Assembly: GCA_021234155.1 (NCBI GenBank)
Contig: JAJEKV010000033.1
Coordinates: 11,974,163-12,038,162 of the forward strand
Direction: 5' to 3'
Source of the DNA: Isoetes taiwanensis
Lineage: Eukaryota; Streptophyta; Lycopodiopsida; Isoetales; Isoetaceae
Length of the DNA: 64,000 nt
Within the stretch, counting starts at the first letter, position 1. Each line of letters begins with the position of its first letter. The position numbers and the translations under genes were made by a program. A model generated the notes under the pieces. It was given only the letters and a program-made list of their open reading frames with translations. It searched no databases and had not been told where the DNA came from. Below are positions 45,845 through 56,816 of the stretch, piece by piece.

Positions 45845-47693
45845 ATGCTAGCAATACTCTCAAGCTTCCATAATATCAATTTAAAACTTGTAACGAAGAC
45901 ATAGCGCTCTTTCACCATAACCGGATCTGCACTAGTAGCTAAAGCTTCATGATATTTCAAGATCTCATGCGGTGGGCTTCCATTGCCTTCATATCGAGTC
46001 ACATCTAGTAGACCATCATGATCCTCATCCGGTGCCATCATACAAATCAAACTCCTGTACAAAATCATCTTCCACTTCAGGATTTACAAGCTCATTCCCA
46101 ACATGAGAATGTAAAGATGAACAACTTGAAGATGAGGAGGTCTATTATCCACATTAGGATTTAGCGACTTTTGTTCCATATTAGGCAGCATACATTGATT
46201 ATCGACTTTTGTTCCATAGGCAGCATACATTGATTATCATATGATTCTGACACTCATCAACACTATTTTGCTGAGGGGTATATACAAGCTCCCAAAGCTA
46301 AATTGCACTTTTGCCTTTCGCATTGAAAAGAAGGCGATGTTGCTTCCCAACAGCACATGCCTCACACGTTGCTTTCCAACCGCACACACACTGCACATGT
46401 TGCTTCCCAATAGCACATGCCTCATATACATCTATTGATGCAGTACTTCTCAATGATAACCATCAACAGTTCTATCAGAAGTCATAATAACATATCCACA
46501 TACATCTATTGATGCAATACTACTCAATGATAGACCATCATCATTCTATCAAAGATTATAGAATGCTAGACCATCAACAATTGCAGTTTATAGCATTTAC
46601 ACCCACTAATACAGATATCTGGCATAATCGTCCAGGCATAGCTCAAATGAAGTTTCCAATATTAGTACTTCATGTAACACTTAATTAATCATCAAGCGTG
46701 TGCAACATTGCAATGTGCATCATATAATACCATTTCAATCATCATGAAATACCTTCAAGCACGTGCAATGCTAAATATCCTATTGATAGGTTTAATATGC
46801 ATGTTATGCAAGTTTTTATCAATCAAAAGCATGATTCCAATGCATCTATAATGTAACCCATTTCAAAATGCAATTGTAATTACTTGAATTTTTGTTAGAC
46901 CACTACTATGATCCTCTAACTTTTTATTTTAGAACCTTACTAGTAAGCACACTTTAGTCAGATCACATCAGTAAGCAGTATAAAGTCATAAAGACTTAAA
47001 AGGAAAGACTAGACAAAAAGTGGAGTTTCAACCAAACTCGAACCTAGGTCTCGGGCAACGCCTACACATAACCAATGGGTTCTAAAACAAATGACCAAAA
47101 TAAAAATAAAGAACGATGTAATAGTTTTACAAAAGTAAAAATCTTAAGCTTATAATTGAAAAGTTACCGGATTCAGCAAATACAACCGAGACTATCAGAG
47201 AAGGGCCGGAACAGGCTGGAATCAACAAGACTCAAGCCGTTTTTAAGGCATAACCGTTTGCATGACATATAGGAGCAGGATTCCGGTTCCGGAACCATTT
47301 GGTCTGGACAAGGATTTGCAGCTGCCATAACAGCTTCAAGAACTTTCTCGGAAGAAAAGGGAACAAGCTAAAACAAACTGAGAATGGATTAAGAGCGATT
47401 TTAAGACATTAAACAGGAGATTGGTCTTGAAGAACCCGCTGGCTGCATAGACAGCAAACCATGGCAGACTTGAACAACCGGATACATTCTATGGGTTTAG
47501 CAACAACAAAGCACAGCAATCTAGCATTTGCGGCCAAGCCTTCACCGATTGCATAGAATTCGGCTCCAGTTACCTGGGTCTAGATAAACTAAAAAGAAAG
47601 CACAAAAATAACTAACCCATAAATGTGGATGTCTTTCTACTATGACAGATTCGCAAAATCTAAAACTTACAGAGTAGGCTACTTTGATCTAAC
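45845..47693. other. Remaining internal DNA of the LTR element, mostly non-coding
   Basis: No gag zinc knuckle or protease motif was identified. Local duplications occur: TGTTCCATA-AGGCAGCATA at 46,170/46,213; TTGCTTCCCAACAGCACATG-like at 46,340/46,400; and CATCTATTGATGCA at 46,429/46,504. A B-box-like word, GGTTCGAG, occurs on the minus strand near 47,040, without a tRNA fold. It may include foreign filler sequence picked up by the element. Confidence 0.5.
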
Positions 47694-47705
47694 GCTCTGA
47701 TACCA
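47694..47705 (-). promoter_or_regulatory. Primer-binding site for initiator-Met tRNA
   Basis: The minus strand reads TGGTATCAGAGC directly next to the 5' LTR, the standard plant primer-binding site complementary to the 3' end of initiator methionine tRNA. It is intact, so the element's RNA could still be reverse-transcribed by an enzyme supplied in trans. Confidence 0.92.
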
Positions 47706-47905
47706 TGTTAAACTTACTAGTTTTACTAAGAAAACATATAAAAGAGAGGAATGCACCACAATACAAGACACGTTTATTGAATAATAGATGTTACAATATA
47801 TAGGCACCATAAAGGTCCAAATATGGAAAAAGGTGAAAGCTATAAGGAGCTCTCGTCGCCTTTTTACAAAGGCACGCTGCCTTAATATAGGCAGCTACGC
47901 TAACA
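47706..47905 (-). repeat. 5' LTR (minus-strand orientation)
   Basis: A 200-bp LTR with TG/CA ends and TGTTA/TAACA inverted termini. Its minus-strand sequence should contain the promoter and start of transcription. CCTTTATGGTGCCTATATAT lies centrally and is the best TATA-like candidate. Confidence 0.9.
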
Positions 47906-47973
47906 CTTAGTTCTACTGAATCCCAACCAAAATATCCACTCTATACCATAACTGAAATGAATAGTAAACCTTA

Positions 47974-48279
47974 GGGAAAATTTAAAAAATGCCCCTATAT
48001 TTTTACTTATTTCTTAGAATGCCCCTGTATTTCTAGTATTTGTCGAAATGCCCCTACGTTGATCAGAGGGCTATGGCAGAATTACATGAAGAATTACAAT
48101 AGAATTTACCACATCAATTACAACAAGGAAGAAGAAGAAGAAGGGAGGAATGTGAGTTTGGCTATGGCGAAAACAGAATACACAGTAAGATTAAGATTAG
48201 GGGCGTTCTGATAAATATAAAAAATATGGGGGTATTTTCACAAATAAGAAAAAAATAGGGGCATTTTTATAATTTTTTC
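47974..48279. mobile_element. 306-bp Mutator-type MITE with 9-bp target duplication
   Basis: Long imperfect terminal inverted repeats of about 85 bp start GGGAAAATTTAAAAAATGCC on the left and, read inward from the right end, GAAAAAATTATAAAAATGCC. Each arm holds three (A)ATGCCCCT words at about 35-bp spacing. The 9-bp sequence TAAACCTTA flanks it exactly at 47,965-47,973 and 48,280-48,288, the duplication length of Mutator-like transposons. The centre has a GAA trinucleotide run and no coding sequence. It would need a transposase in trans. Confidence 0.88.
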
Positions 48280-48288
48280 TAAACCTTA

Positions 48289-50558
48289 TCATTCCTTCTT
48301 TGGATTTGGCAGCTTCATCCGTCAATTTTAGGGCTACTGTGAGCGAGTGGATACACAAATCATTTTTCGCACAAGGTTCATTTTTCAATGCCATTACTAA
48401 CTGCAATGCTATAAATTCTAGCCAACACCATTTTCAAAACCCTAAATCTTACCAGATCTGAAGAACTTTAGCTATAACTTATAGCCCAGCACCGGATGAA
48501 TCTAACCCGACCAGAAATCCTGATGAAACTAGAGCAATGAAGCTAATCCAAGTGAAGCCAGAGCGTTGCTATACAACATGGATAAAATATTTCTTTCTGT
48601 TGGGTTAATTGCTCCCAATCATCACTCCACATCTTCAATTTTTCTCACTCCACATCTTCAATTTTTCTATGTCTCCCCCCTATCAGACACTTCTTGTATT
48701 TTGTTTTCATTTCTTATGCATCAAAGAGTAATAAAGGCATGAAGCTTTGTCATGGCTTTGGACCAAGGCTTGGTACCTAAACATGAAATGTAAAATTATT
48801 CATATATGGAGCATATCAAAGACACCTTGGATCAAGAGGAGGACACATGCAAGTTTTCTTATCAAACTAACTACCCATTGCCCATTAGGTTTGATTTTCA
48901 ATTCAGGCAGCTGCCAGATAGTTGGCCTTTCTTTGTTATGCACTTTCTAAAATGGTGAATGATCTGGAGACCCAGAGGCCAAGGAAAGAGCCATTACTTC
49001 TCAGGTTTGATTTTCAATGTGTTCATATATATTTGTTTTCACATACCTAGGCTTAATTAAAGGAGAAGTCAGTTGAGGAAGCAGAAATATATTCCTTAGC
49101 CATTGAACACTAAGGATTCAGATTCGTACTTTTGCATACATGGTTTTCATGGTTTTAATCCAGCCTTTTATATACAGATACATCAACATTTGCCTCACCA
49201 TATTGGTTTTCGTGGTTTTAAACCAGCCCGTTTTATATGCATATACATGGTACATGGTGTGGACCTTTAACCAAAATTTGTGTGGTAGGCTAAACGTTTT
49301 TCGATCAAATGCAAAACTAAGTTTTTAAAAACTGCCAAAGCCCCACGTTGCAACTTTTTGCTAGGTAGAGCAACAACCTGAAGACAAGGGGGCCAGGCAT
49401 CGAAAAACTAGGAGTTAGTCTCCTAAATTTTCGGCCACAATCCATATTTTTCGGTTCAAATTTTTATTTGCCGGCAAACAAATTATGGGGTTTCCTTCAT
49501 AACATTCCCAAATTATCCAATTACTAAGGTTTTGGCAATGGTTGCTGAGAGAAATTGGGGTTAGGGTTTTGTGAAACTTTTTGGGTTTTTACGTTCATGG
49601 CGTGATGCGTCCGAAAGCATGGCATTGTGATCCTCGCCCCATGTCTTTGGAGATGGCGGCCATGCCTACTGGCTTTTTGCAGATGGGCTTTGCAGATGCA
49701 TATGCAGGCTTATACAGGCTTTGCAGATGCAGGCTTATCTACCTATACATGTTCTTCTTCATGCTTCTATGTGAATCTAGCTTTATGAATCCAGGGCTGC
49801 AGAGGTTCAGAAGAAGACTCCAACTCTGTTATCCGGTTTCTAGCTATGGCGCTCAGGATCTGAAACAAGATTAGTATGTAGGATCTTGTTCGGGTGGAGA
49901 TAAGCCAGGACTGCATCCTGTGTTGCAGTTCTTCTTCAGCCAGATTTGGGAACCTGCTTTGCTGAGTTTTGGCAAAATTTGGGAACCTATTTTCTTGATT
50001 TTCGTTGTTCATGCATGTAGTTTCTACTGAAATTGTGGTGTTCTTTGTGCTATGTGATGTTCTCAGTAAATGCGACCTCTTCACCTTAAATTCTTCTCGT
50101 ATGTTCTTCGCTCTTCTTTGTTCTTATCTCTGTTCTGTGAATGCAATGGTCTTTCTGCATCGTTTCTGTGTATAGATTGAGGTATACCATGTATGTATAT
50201 ACGTACAATAGTCGTATGGGGTGCACAAAGTTATACGTGGGTCTGATGTGGATATTCCACAGCCCTTCATTTAGCACATTCATGGAATTATGCTTGGATC
50301 CAATGATCCAAAAAAAACAATAAGGATAGTGCAATAAGGATGAGAATAATCTTGAGTTTTCCTTCAAAATCCGGCAAATAATCTTGAGTTTATATTCAAA
50401 ATCCAGTGGAGGTTACCGGCAAATTATATGGTTAGAGCTACTGGGAGTTTCGAAGTCTGAAGGGGACCCTTGTCCCGAAGGCTAACCGATCCACGTGTCA
50501 AAATATCTGAGTTCGTTATGGCTTAAGCGTAGTTACCAGACGGTCTTCAAAACGATGG
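48289..50558. other. Intergenic sequence with small tandem duplications
   Basis: No gene recognised. CACTCCACATCTTCAATTTT is duplicated in tandem (48,624 and 48,647). A unit of about 62 bp with TGGTTTT(C)-TGGTTTTAA-CCAGCC occurs at 49,141 and 49,203. GGCTTTGCAGATGCA recurs near 49,687 and 49,717. Frames at 49,581-50,084 on both strands lack motifs. Confidence 0.5.
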
Positions 50559-50990
50559 CCGTTCTGGACCGTCGCCTAGGTTAGAGCAGAAGATGCTCCA
50601 CAAAGGTATGGATCGACGCCTTATGATGCTCCACAAAGGTAAATCAGGGTTTTTTAGCTCCTATTCATCGTAGCTCTATTTCAGCCTTCATTAAGATCAT
50701 ATTCAAGATCATAGTTCCCGGCATCACAGGATAATTTGATTTGGATGTGGCTTAAGCCATTCGATCATGATCTAGAATAGACTGTTTTTAGAATTCAATG
50801 GCCATTCTGGACCGTCGCCTAGGTTAGATCAGAAGATGCTCCACAAAGGTATGGATCGTCGCCTATGGTTAGGTCAGAAGATGCTCCACAAAGGTAAGCC
50901 AGGATTTTCCTAGCTCCTATTTATCGTAGCTTTACCCAGCCTTAATTAAGTTCATATTCAAGATTATAGTTCCCGGCATCACAGAATAAT
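50559..50990. repeat. Tandem duplication, about 177-190-bp block at 243-bp spacing
   Basis: The block from CTGGACCGTCGCCTAGGTTA to TTCCCGGCATCACAG occurs at about 50,559-50,735 and 50,801-50,990. Within each block ATGCTCCACAAAGGTA is itself present twice, so the structure is nested. No coding sense. Confidence 0.8.
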
Positions 50991-51137
50991 GACGTCCTGG
51001 CATTTGAGACGTGAGTTACCTTGCCGTGCCATTTGCATTTCGGGTTCTCACTTTGGTATGGACCAACATGTCTATTTGCCAGAGTTTGCTCTGTAATCTG
51101 TGCAAGTTAATGTTAGATGTGATGGCGTCAATTCTAG

Positions 51138-51223
51138 CTGCAAAGGCACGTGCAATGCAGTCTTTAGTAAAAACCTCTGGCTGCAAAGGCATGTGCAATG
51201 CATTCTTTAGTAAAAACCTCCGC
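51138..51223. repeat. Tandem duplication, 43-bp unit
   Basis: CTGCAAAGGCACGTGCAATG and its near-identical copy start at 51,138 and 51,181 and continue through TTTAGTAAAAACCTC. Confidence 0.85.
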
Positions 51224-54179
51224 ATGACATGATTAAAAGTTTTATCTGATGAACAAGGCCCGAGTGATAATTTCTGTGGTGCTAGCCTTTGTATGGCAAT
51301 TATACAGTCTATGGTTTTAATTCGTCAACACAAAGGTATGCCACTCTGTACGTCTCTTAAGTTGCCGGCTGCCTTCAATGCATCAAATAAGAAGGAACGA
51401 TTTGAACTCAATGCACCAGCATATGGCTATGATTCTTTTACATTGATTATTGGAATTGAAGGACCAAAACGTTCCCCTTTGCTATGATGTAGGACAACAA
51501 TGGTAGTCAATCCACATTTTGATCTATGTACCTTGCTGCTGATGTGTTGCAGAACCAAAAATTCTATATGAAAATGCAGCATTCTGTATCTCTAATGTGG
51601 CTACTCATCGCTCCTTCAGCCTGCCATTTCCTTCCTAGGTTTACGTTGATGAATTATTATCAGCTCATAATGTTGCAGACTGATAAAGAGCGTATAGGTG
51701 CTGGCACAAGATCAATTCTTGGTTCGTTTTTGAGGTTATGACGCCGCATATTGCTTTGTAAGCCTCCTATCTTTTCTTGGATTATAGGGTCTGTGCTTAT
51801 ACTTAGTATAATCGGGTACCTCTGCATAGGTATCGTCTAAGTTCTGGAGGTCTCCTCTATTGGTAATTAGAAATAGGGCATTACTAATCAGAAATAGGGC
51901 ACAGATAGTTTCTCATAAAAGACGGATGCGGCTCTCTAAAGGTAAAGAAATCTTAAACTTGTTTCGTTTTTGTCACAGCTAGTTTATGTCAGAAACATTG
52001 CAATCGAAGGTTTTGTTCGCCTTAGAAATAAGACAGGACATCATTTTTTGAAACCCAAATTTAGGGCCTACGATTCCATACAGAGGCAAGGCAGAGCTGG
52101 CCTCACAGGCTATTGACTATTTTGTGTTTTATAAACACTAATCTGTGTAGGATTTTAAGAGGTGTTTTATGTCACTCTTATACCTATTCTCTTGGTTACA
52201 GATACCTTGCTCCATTATAATCCAGTGGAGTGGCCACTTCTCTAAGTTCGTTATGGTCTCAACTCAGTAAGAAGTAAGTATTCTAAACATTTACTTAAAA
52301 GGCAAATAGATAGGAGGATATTCACAATTAATTGGTGTGCTTGTGTACAATACTTGCCATTCTGCTCCTTTTTCGTGCCATTAAGATTCCATCACAAAAC
52401 TAGTGAACACAATCTCATCATTATGGAAGCATGGCCAAAATGGATGTTTATTAATATCTACTGGCCATACCCAAGCCTTGTATTAAGAATCTTGCCAAAT
52501 CTAGCTGATGGATTGATGTATCCAACCACAATGGAAGATTGTTTTTGGCTGTAAGGATCGTGATCCAAAATTTGTAGTGGCATGGGGGGTTTGGCAAGCA
52601 TTAAGTCTGCATCCATATACAGCTGCAGAGAAGACTAATTAATATCATTGACTGTAGCTCTTAGACAAGCCAAAATACTTTTAGCTACAAGCCAACGCTG
52701 CCTCCTCTTGATTTGACTAGTGTAAAGAAGATGGCATGACGAGTGGTTGTAAGCTATATCAGGGATCGTTGTAAGCTATGCCAGGGATCTTACCAACTAT
52801 TGAAACGTTTTAGCATCACATGAGCACCCTACTCCTTAGGAGTAGCAACTGCTTTGCATATAAAACCTATCCAACAATTCCTTAACCTATCCATGTTTAT
52901 CGCGTTAACTTTTATCAATTTTATATAGCCTCTAGATCTTTCACATTAAGTGCAGGGATACCATTTTTAATATGAACGCCCTCTAAAACAATGGAGCTGC
53001 ACAAACATTTCTTTCATTCAAAAAAAGGTATATACATTGCTTCCTACCTCAAAGGGCCTCATACAATTGCAACCAATTTTCAGGGGTTGAGCGTTGGAGA
53101 ATTGGGCTGCAATTGCCCTTACACATTTGGATCTTCAAGGGACTCGATGGAAATTCTATTCATGGCCAACTCCTGCCTTTGCTGCCCAACTTCTGCCTTT
53201 GTTAACCAAGGTGTCGATTTCTAGACTCCTACCTATGTCTGGAACAAAGTTCTGCCCCTCTGCTTTTGCGTTTGCACGAACAAGCAGGATGTATGGGTTA
53301 AGGTCAGTGTTCCTCATCTTCAATAGTTCAACCTCAAAATACTGCTCACCTCGAATATAATGGGCATTTTCATGTTTAGGATAATATTGTACATTAAAAT
53401 GTGGTTTGGGATTTAATGGTATTGGGTCTAAGCAGAGCTTTCTATGTGAAGAAACTTCATATGCTATCTTTAGAATTCAATGAAGCGAAGCAAGCGGTGA
53501 CATAACCTACAGGCTCAATAGTCTATAATTTGTCTGTTTATAAGATCTAGTTCTCGAAATTAGTAGCTTGCAAAATATTACATCCGGGTGCTTTTCCAAC
53601 ACATGGGTTAGCGCAAAAACTATCTTACCGAAAGAAAATAAAGTACGAAAATATGTGGTGTGTTAAACAGAATGATGATGGCAGTTGTGTGTCATTAGGA
53701 CAGATCTGCCTTTTGTATTGCATGGAGCAGCTTCGACCTGTTAAAAATAAAAAGAAAGGAATGCTTTCCCTGCCACAACATCTTTACCTTACAATACAAA
53801 ATGTATATTAGGTTTGTTCGTGTACTTATGGTAACAGAGTTACTTATGAGAACCATTTAGTTTATATTACAATTTTTTTTTCCCTCTTTCTCTTCTTCGA
53901 CATAAGTAGTTGACATTAGCTTGGGACATTGGTCTCCATCAGGCAACTTCCATTCCATTTATCTTAGGACCCTCGCTTCAATGGTGAATCTCCCACTATC
54001 TCAATATTTACAGAAAAGATCTAAATGTCATATAACTCGGTGGAAGGTACCATTCATCATTGATTCATTGATGGAACATTAACATAAGCCAATTGCCCAG
54101 TTGAATGGAAGTCTTATTTGATGTTAGTATGCAAATATTCCTAGAAAATTGCACTTTGTGAAAATGAAATAATTAGCAG
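51224..54179. other. Intergenic sequence with one dispersed-repeat match
   Basis: No gene recognised; frames up to 88 codons (for example 53,094-53,360 plus) lack motifs. 51,764-51,850 matches 26,149-26,235 in the same orientation. GGTTGTAAGCTATATCAGGG is duplicated with small changes near 52,744-52,790. Confidence 0.45.
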
Positions 54180-55072
54180 TGTTCTCTATTATGTTTTGAG
54201 ATACGAAGTTCAGAAGAGAGGTTCATTGCATGCCAATAATGTGCTTGATTCCAGGCGCAAGTAATCGTTTTATGATTTTTGAGGTGCCAGGGGCAGTTTT
54301 GAGCTGAAACAAGGCAGAGTCTGGCAAGTGGTGGGCAGGGAGAGAGCCCCAAACTAGAGTAGTGGATTGAATTCAATATCGTGCCAGCTTGAGAGTAGGA
54401 TATGGGGAATAAAAAAAATAAGCCCTCCAAAAGAACTTGATAGCTAGAGCTTGAGCCTGAATAAAAGGTAAAAGGATCCTACCCTGCCTCTTTGATAGGG
54501 TTAAATTTTTCAAGAGATCATTCTTGAGCCCTGCCAAATAAAATCCCTCATGATGGTTTTGAGATTTCTGTAGGACTTCTTGTCTGCTATTATAGTAGAG
54601 GAGAAAAACACACGAGTATTGGCAATGATTTTCCTTTTCATTCTGTCTAGAATGGGTTCTCATAAACCATGGAAATTCATATTGGTGGCAGTGGCAAACC
54701 AAGAAATTTGGTGGCAGTATTATATCTAGTAATTCTAATTCCATACAATTCAATACTAAGATAAGCTTGGACCATCATCTTGCAAGAAGACAAAGGTCAC
54801 TGGCATATTGCATTAGGAGAACATCTAAGGCTTTGAGGAGTTGTAGGCATTGTATTAGTCCTCTACTTTGAAGTGCCAAGGTGGCTTTGGTGACCAACTC
54901 CGAAGCAATGAGAAGCAAATAGGGGGCCAATGGACAACCTTGCCCCACTCCTCTTTTTCCTTAAAAGAACTTTGAAGGGGCACCATTCACATCCAAATGT
55001 ATTAGTATTGTATGATTCATATGTCAAATGCGACAGGTGATACACCACGAAACTTGCAAGCGAAACATGCAA
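54180..55072 (-). mobile_element. LINE reverse-transcriptase fragment
   Basis: On the minus strand one frame (about 54,960-54,783) reads GVGQGCPLAPYLLLIASELV and, further on, LMQYASDLCLLAR. These match the G-RQGCPLSP-LF and YADD boxes of plant non-LTR reverse transcriptases; the catalytic DD is changed to SD here. Another frame (54,753-54,373) continues with GLKNDLLKNLTLSKRQGR and AIKFFWRAYFF, the usual post-RT region (L-R-G-...-P-Y--). Frame changes and stops show it is dead, and no endonuclease part is seen. It lies back to back with another LINE piece on the plus strand. Confidence 0.72.
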
Positions 55073-55250
55073 AAGAAACTACTAGTATTGTATGACAGAA
55101 TCATGATATATAACCACCCTTGTAGTATTATATGACACGGCCATGATATTTAGAAACACTTCTAGTATTATATGAAAACATATGACAACCATATTATAAA
55201 GCGAATGTGACACGATCACGACACTTGCAAGCAAGGCATGCAAAAAGTAG
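55036..55250. repeat. Direct repeat flanking three AGTATTATATGACA units
   Basis: ACTTGCAAGCGAAACATGCA (55,050) and CTTGCAAGCAAGGCATGCA (55,225) frame a stretch in which TAGTATTGTATGACA-like words recur at 55,083, 55,123 and 55,165. It separates the two oppositely oriented LINE fragments and may mark their junction. Confidence 0.55.
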
Positions 55251-55970
55251 GTGGAACGAGATGGAATCAATCCAGAAAACGTGGTTGCACATGGCTTTGA
55301 AGGTAAAAAGAGCGGTTCCATATGAGATACTGCTGTATGATAATGGATCACACCCATTGGAAGTTCAAGCTATGAGCAATACTTTACGGTATCTTGACCA
55401 GAACACACAAGCAGGTGAAGATTCACTTGTAGAGTCTGCTCTCAATGCTGCTGTGCAGATTGATGAGGGCGGCAAAAAGTGCTGGCATAAGATCTAAAGG
55501 ACTGGTTTGCACGATTGAACCTCACTGTTTGTCCCTACACCAAAGAGTTCAAGGAATGCGCATTTTTGGCATATTGCGATGCATCTTCTAAAAAGAAGGT
55601 TCAATACTATGTCAGGGACTTCAATCCAAAGCGTGACCATGTCATACAGCCTTACCTAAGCCTCCACAACATGTTTCCTGGGCAGATAAGAGCAATTATA
55701 CGAATATGCATGAGTTCTCATCGCTTAATGATCGAACGAGGGAGGTGGTTGAACATTGATGAGTAACACAGAATCTGTTCTTGCAAGGAGGACGTGGAGA
55801 CGGAGAGGCATGCTATTTACTTCTGTCATAAGTATGATGATCTTCGCGCCAGATACTCCATGATTGACTGGAGTATACCTATGGACAGGTTGTTTCAGCA
55901 CCAGCTAGTGCTTCCATATCTAGGGAGCTTCCTTCGGGAGCTTCTAGACCACGAGGAACACTAAGAATGT
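55207..55970 (+). mobile_element. LINE polyprotein C-terminal fragment with zinc-binding end
   Basis: The frame 55,207-55,497 reads WLHMALKVKRAVPYEILLYD, HPLEVQAMSNTLRYLDQN and LVESALNAAVQIDEGGKK. After a one-base shift it continues DLKDWFARLNLTVC to 55,766 with QIRAIIRICMSSHRLMIERG, then beyond a TAA the C-x-C...H-x4-C segment CSCKEDVETERHAIYFC. This order matches the region after the reverse transcriptase in plant non-LTR elements whose ORF ends in a zinc-binding domain. At least one shift and two stops inactivate it. It belongs to a different lineage from copies B and B'. Confidence 0.6.
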
Positions 55971-56045
55971 GTGAACAATCATCTCGCAAAGTTTATTGAT
56001 TACATTGAATGTTCTTGTCCCATAGCCTACGGGCTTCCATGGATG

Positions 56046-56048
56046 TTA

Positions 56049-56085
<37 letters not shown>

Positions 56086-56086
56086 G
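56046..56086. repeat. (TTA)n microsatellite, about 40 bp
   Basis: An almost perfect run of TTA/ATT triplets lies just after the LINE fragment. It could derive from the element's 3' tail, but no target duplication was found. Confidence 0.85.
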
Positions 56087-56816
56087 TGTTTTATGACACG
56101 TGGCACAACTACAACAACACTTCTATGACAAGTGAGACTCATGCCATGGCCAATATGACATTTGACATACACAATAAGTGATGTATGATACATGCCACAA
56201 GTTTCTCAATACATGAGACAAAAATTTGAATAGCAACATATGACATAAGGCATGCCATATTTCAAAATTATATAATTGACATTAGATGCATTTTGTTATT
56301 TAAGTTAAATAAAATATGATAGGTGTTTTTATAGGATGTAGTAGCTTCACATTGCTTAAGACTCAACTTTTTGTGGCGCCTCTTTGCTACCTCCTCCTCC
56401 CTCTCCCATTTTTTTCTACGTTGTTATATACATTGTTCTTATATATGTAGAATGACCTGGCTTCAAATCAATCTATTGCAAAAATACCAAAGATCCTACC
56501 TCACGTACTACCTACATGGACAATAAAGCAACGTTTTTGGATTTGCGTAGGCAGATGAGGTAGAGAATACTTGTATTGCATAAAGTGAGAAATTTCTTGT
56601 GCGTTGTTTAGAAGATGGATCGAGAGAATCCGAGAAAAGCTGCTTTGGAAGACTACAGTTGTCGCCCTGACGTCCACTCTCTTCTTTTTTTTCGCTTCCT
56701 TCACCAGAGCTTTTGACTCCAAAAAACCTCCCCGGTGCATTACTTTATCTTTTTTCCTACATCTTTTCAATTATAATTTGTCCTTTACCAATTCAATACA
56801 TAGATTCTAGATATAG
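56087..56816. other. Intergenic sequence, nothing recognised
   Basis: The words TATGACA and ATGCCA recur, as in 55.08-55.2 kb. Frames on both strands at 56,501-56,810 are shadows of one another without motifs. Confidence 0.45.

Larger units (their letters stand above)
44924..47905 (-). mobile_element. Complete non-autonomous Ty1/Copia-type LTR retrotransposon
   Basis: Two 200-bp direct repeats (44,924-45,123 and 47,706-47,905) begin TGTTA and end TAACA and bound 2,582 bp of internal DNA. The 5-bp target duplication CTTAG flanks the element at 44,919-44,923 and 47,906-47,910. The element reads on the minus strand: the initiator-Met tRNA primer-binding site abuts the right LTR and a polypurine tract abuts the left LTR. 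Recognisable coding sequence is limited to a broken Copia integrase. Reverse transcriptase and RNase H are absent, and total length is about 3 kb against about 5 kb for autonomous elements. The LTRs differ at a single base (GG/AG near 44,984/47,766), so insertion was recent and must have been driven in trans. Confidence 0.92.

Noticed and set aside
45829-46068. 79-codon minus-strand frame in the LTR element as gag
   Set aside because: No zinc knuckle or capsid motif, and its position and composition do not match Copia gag convincingly.
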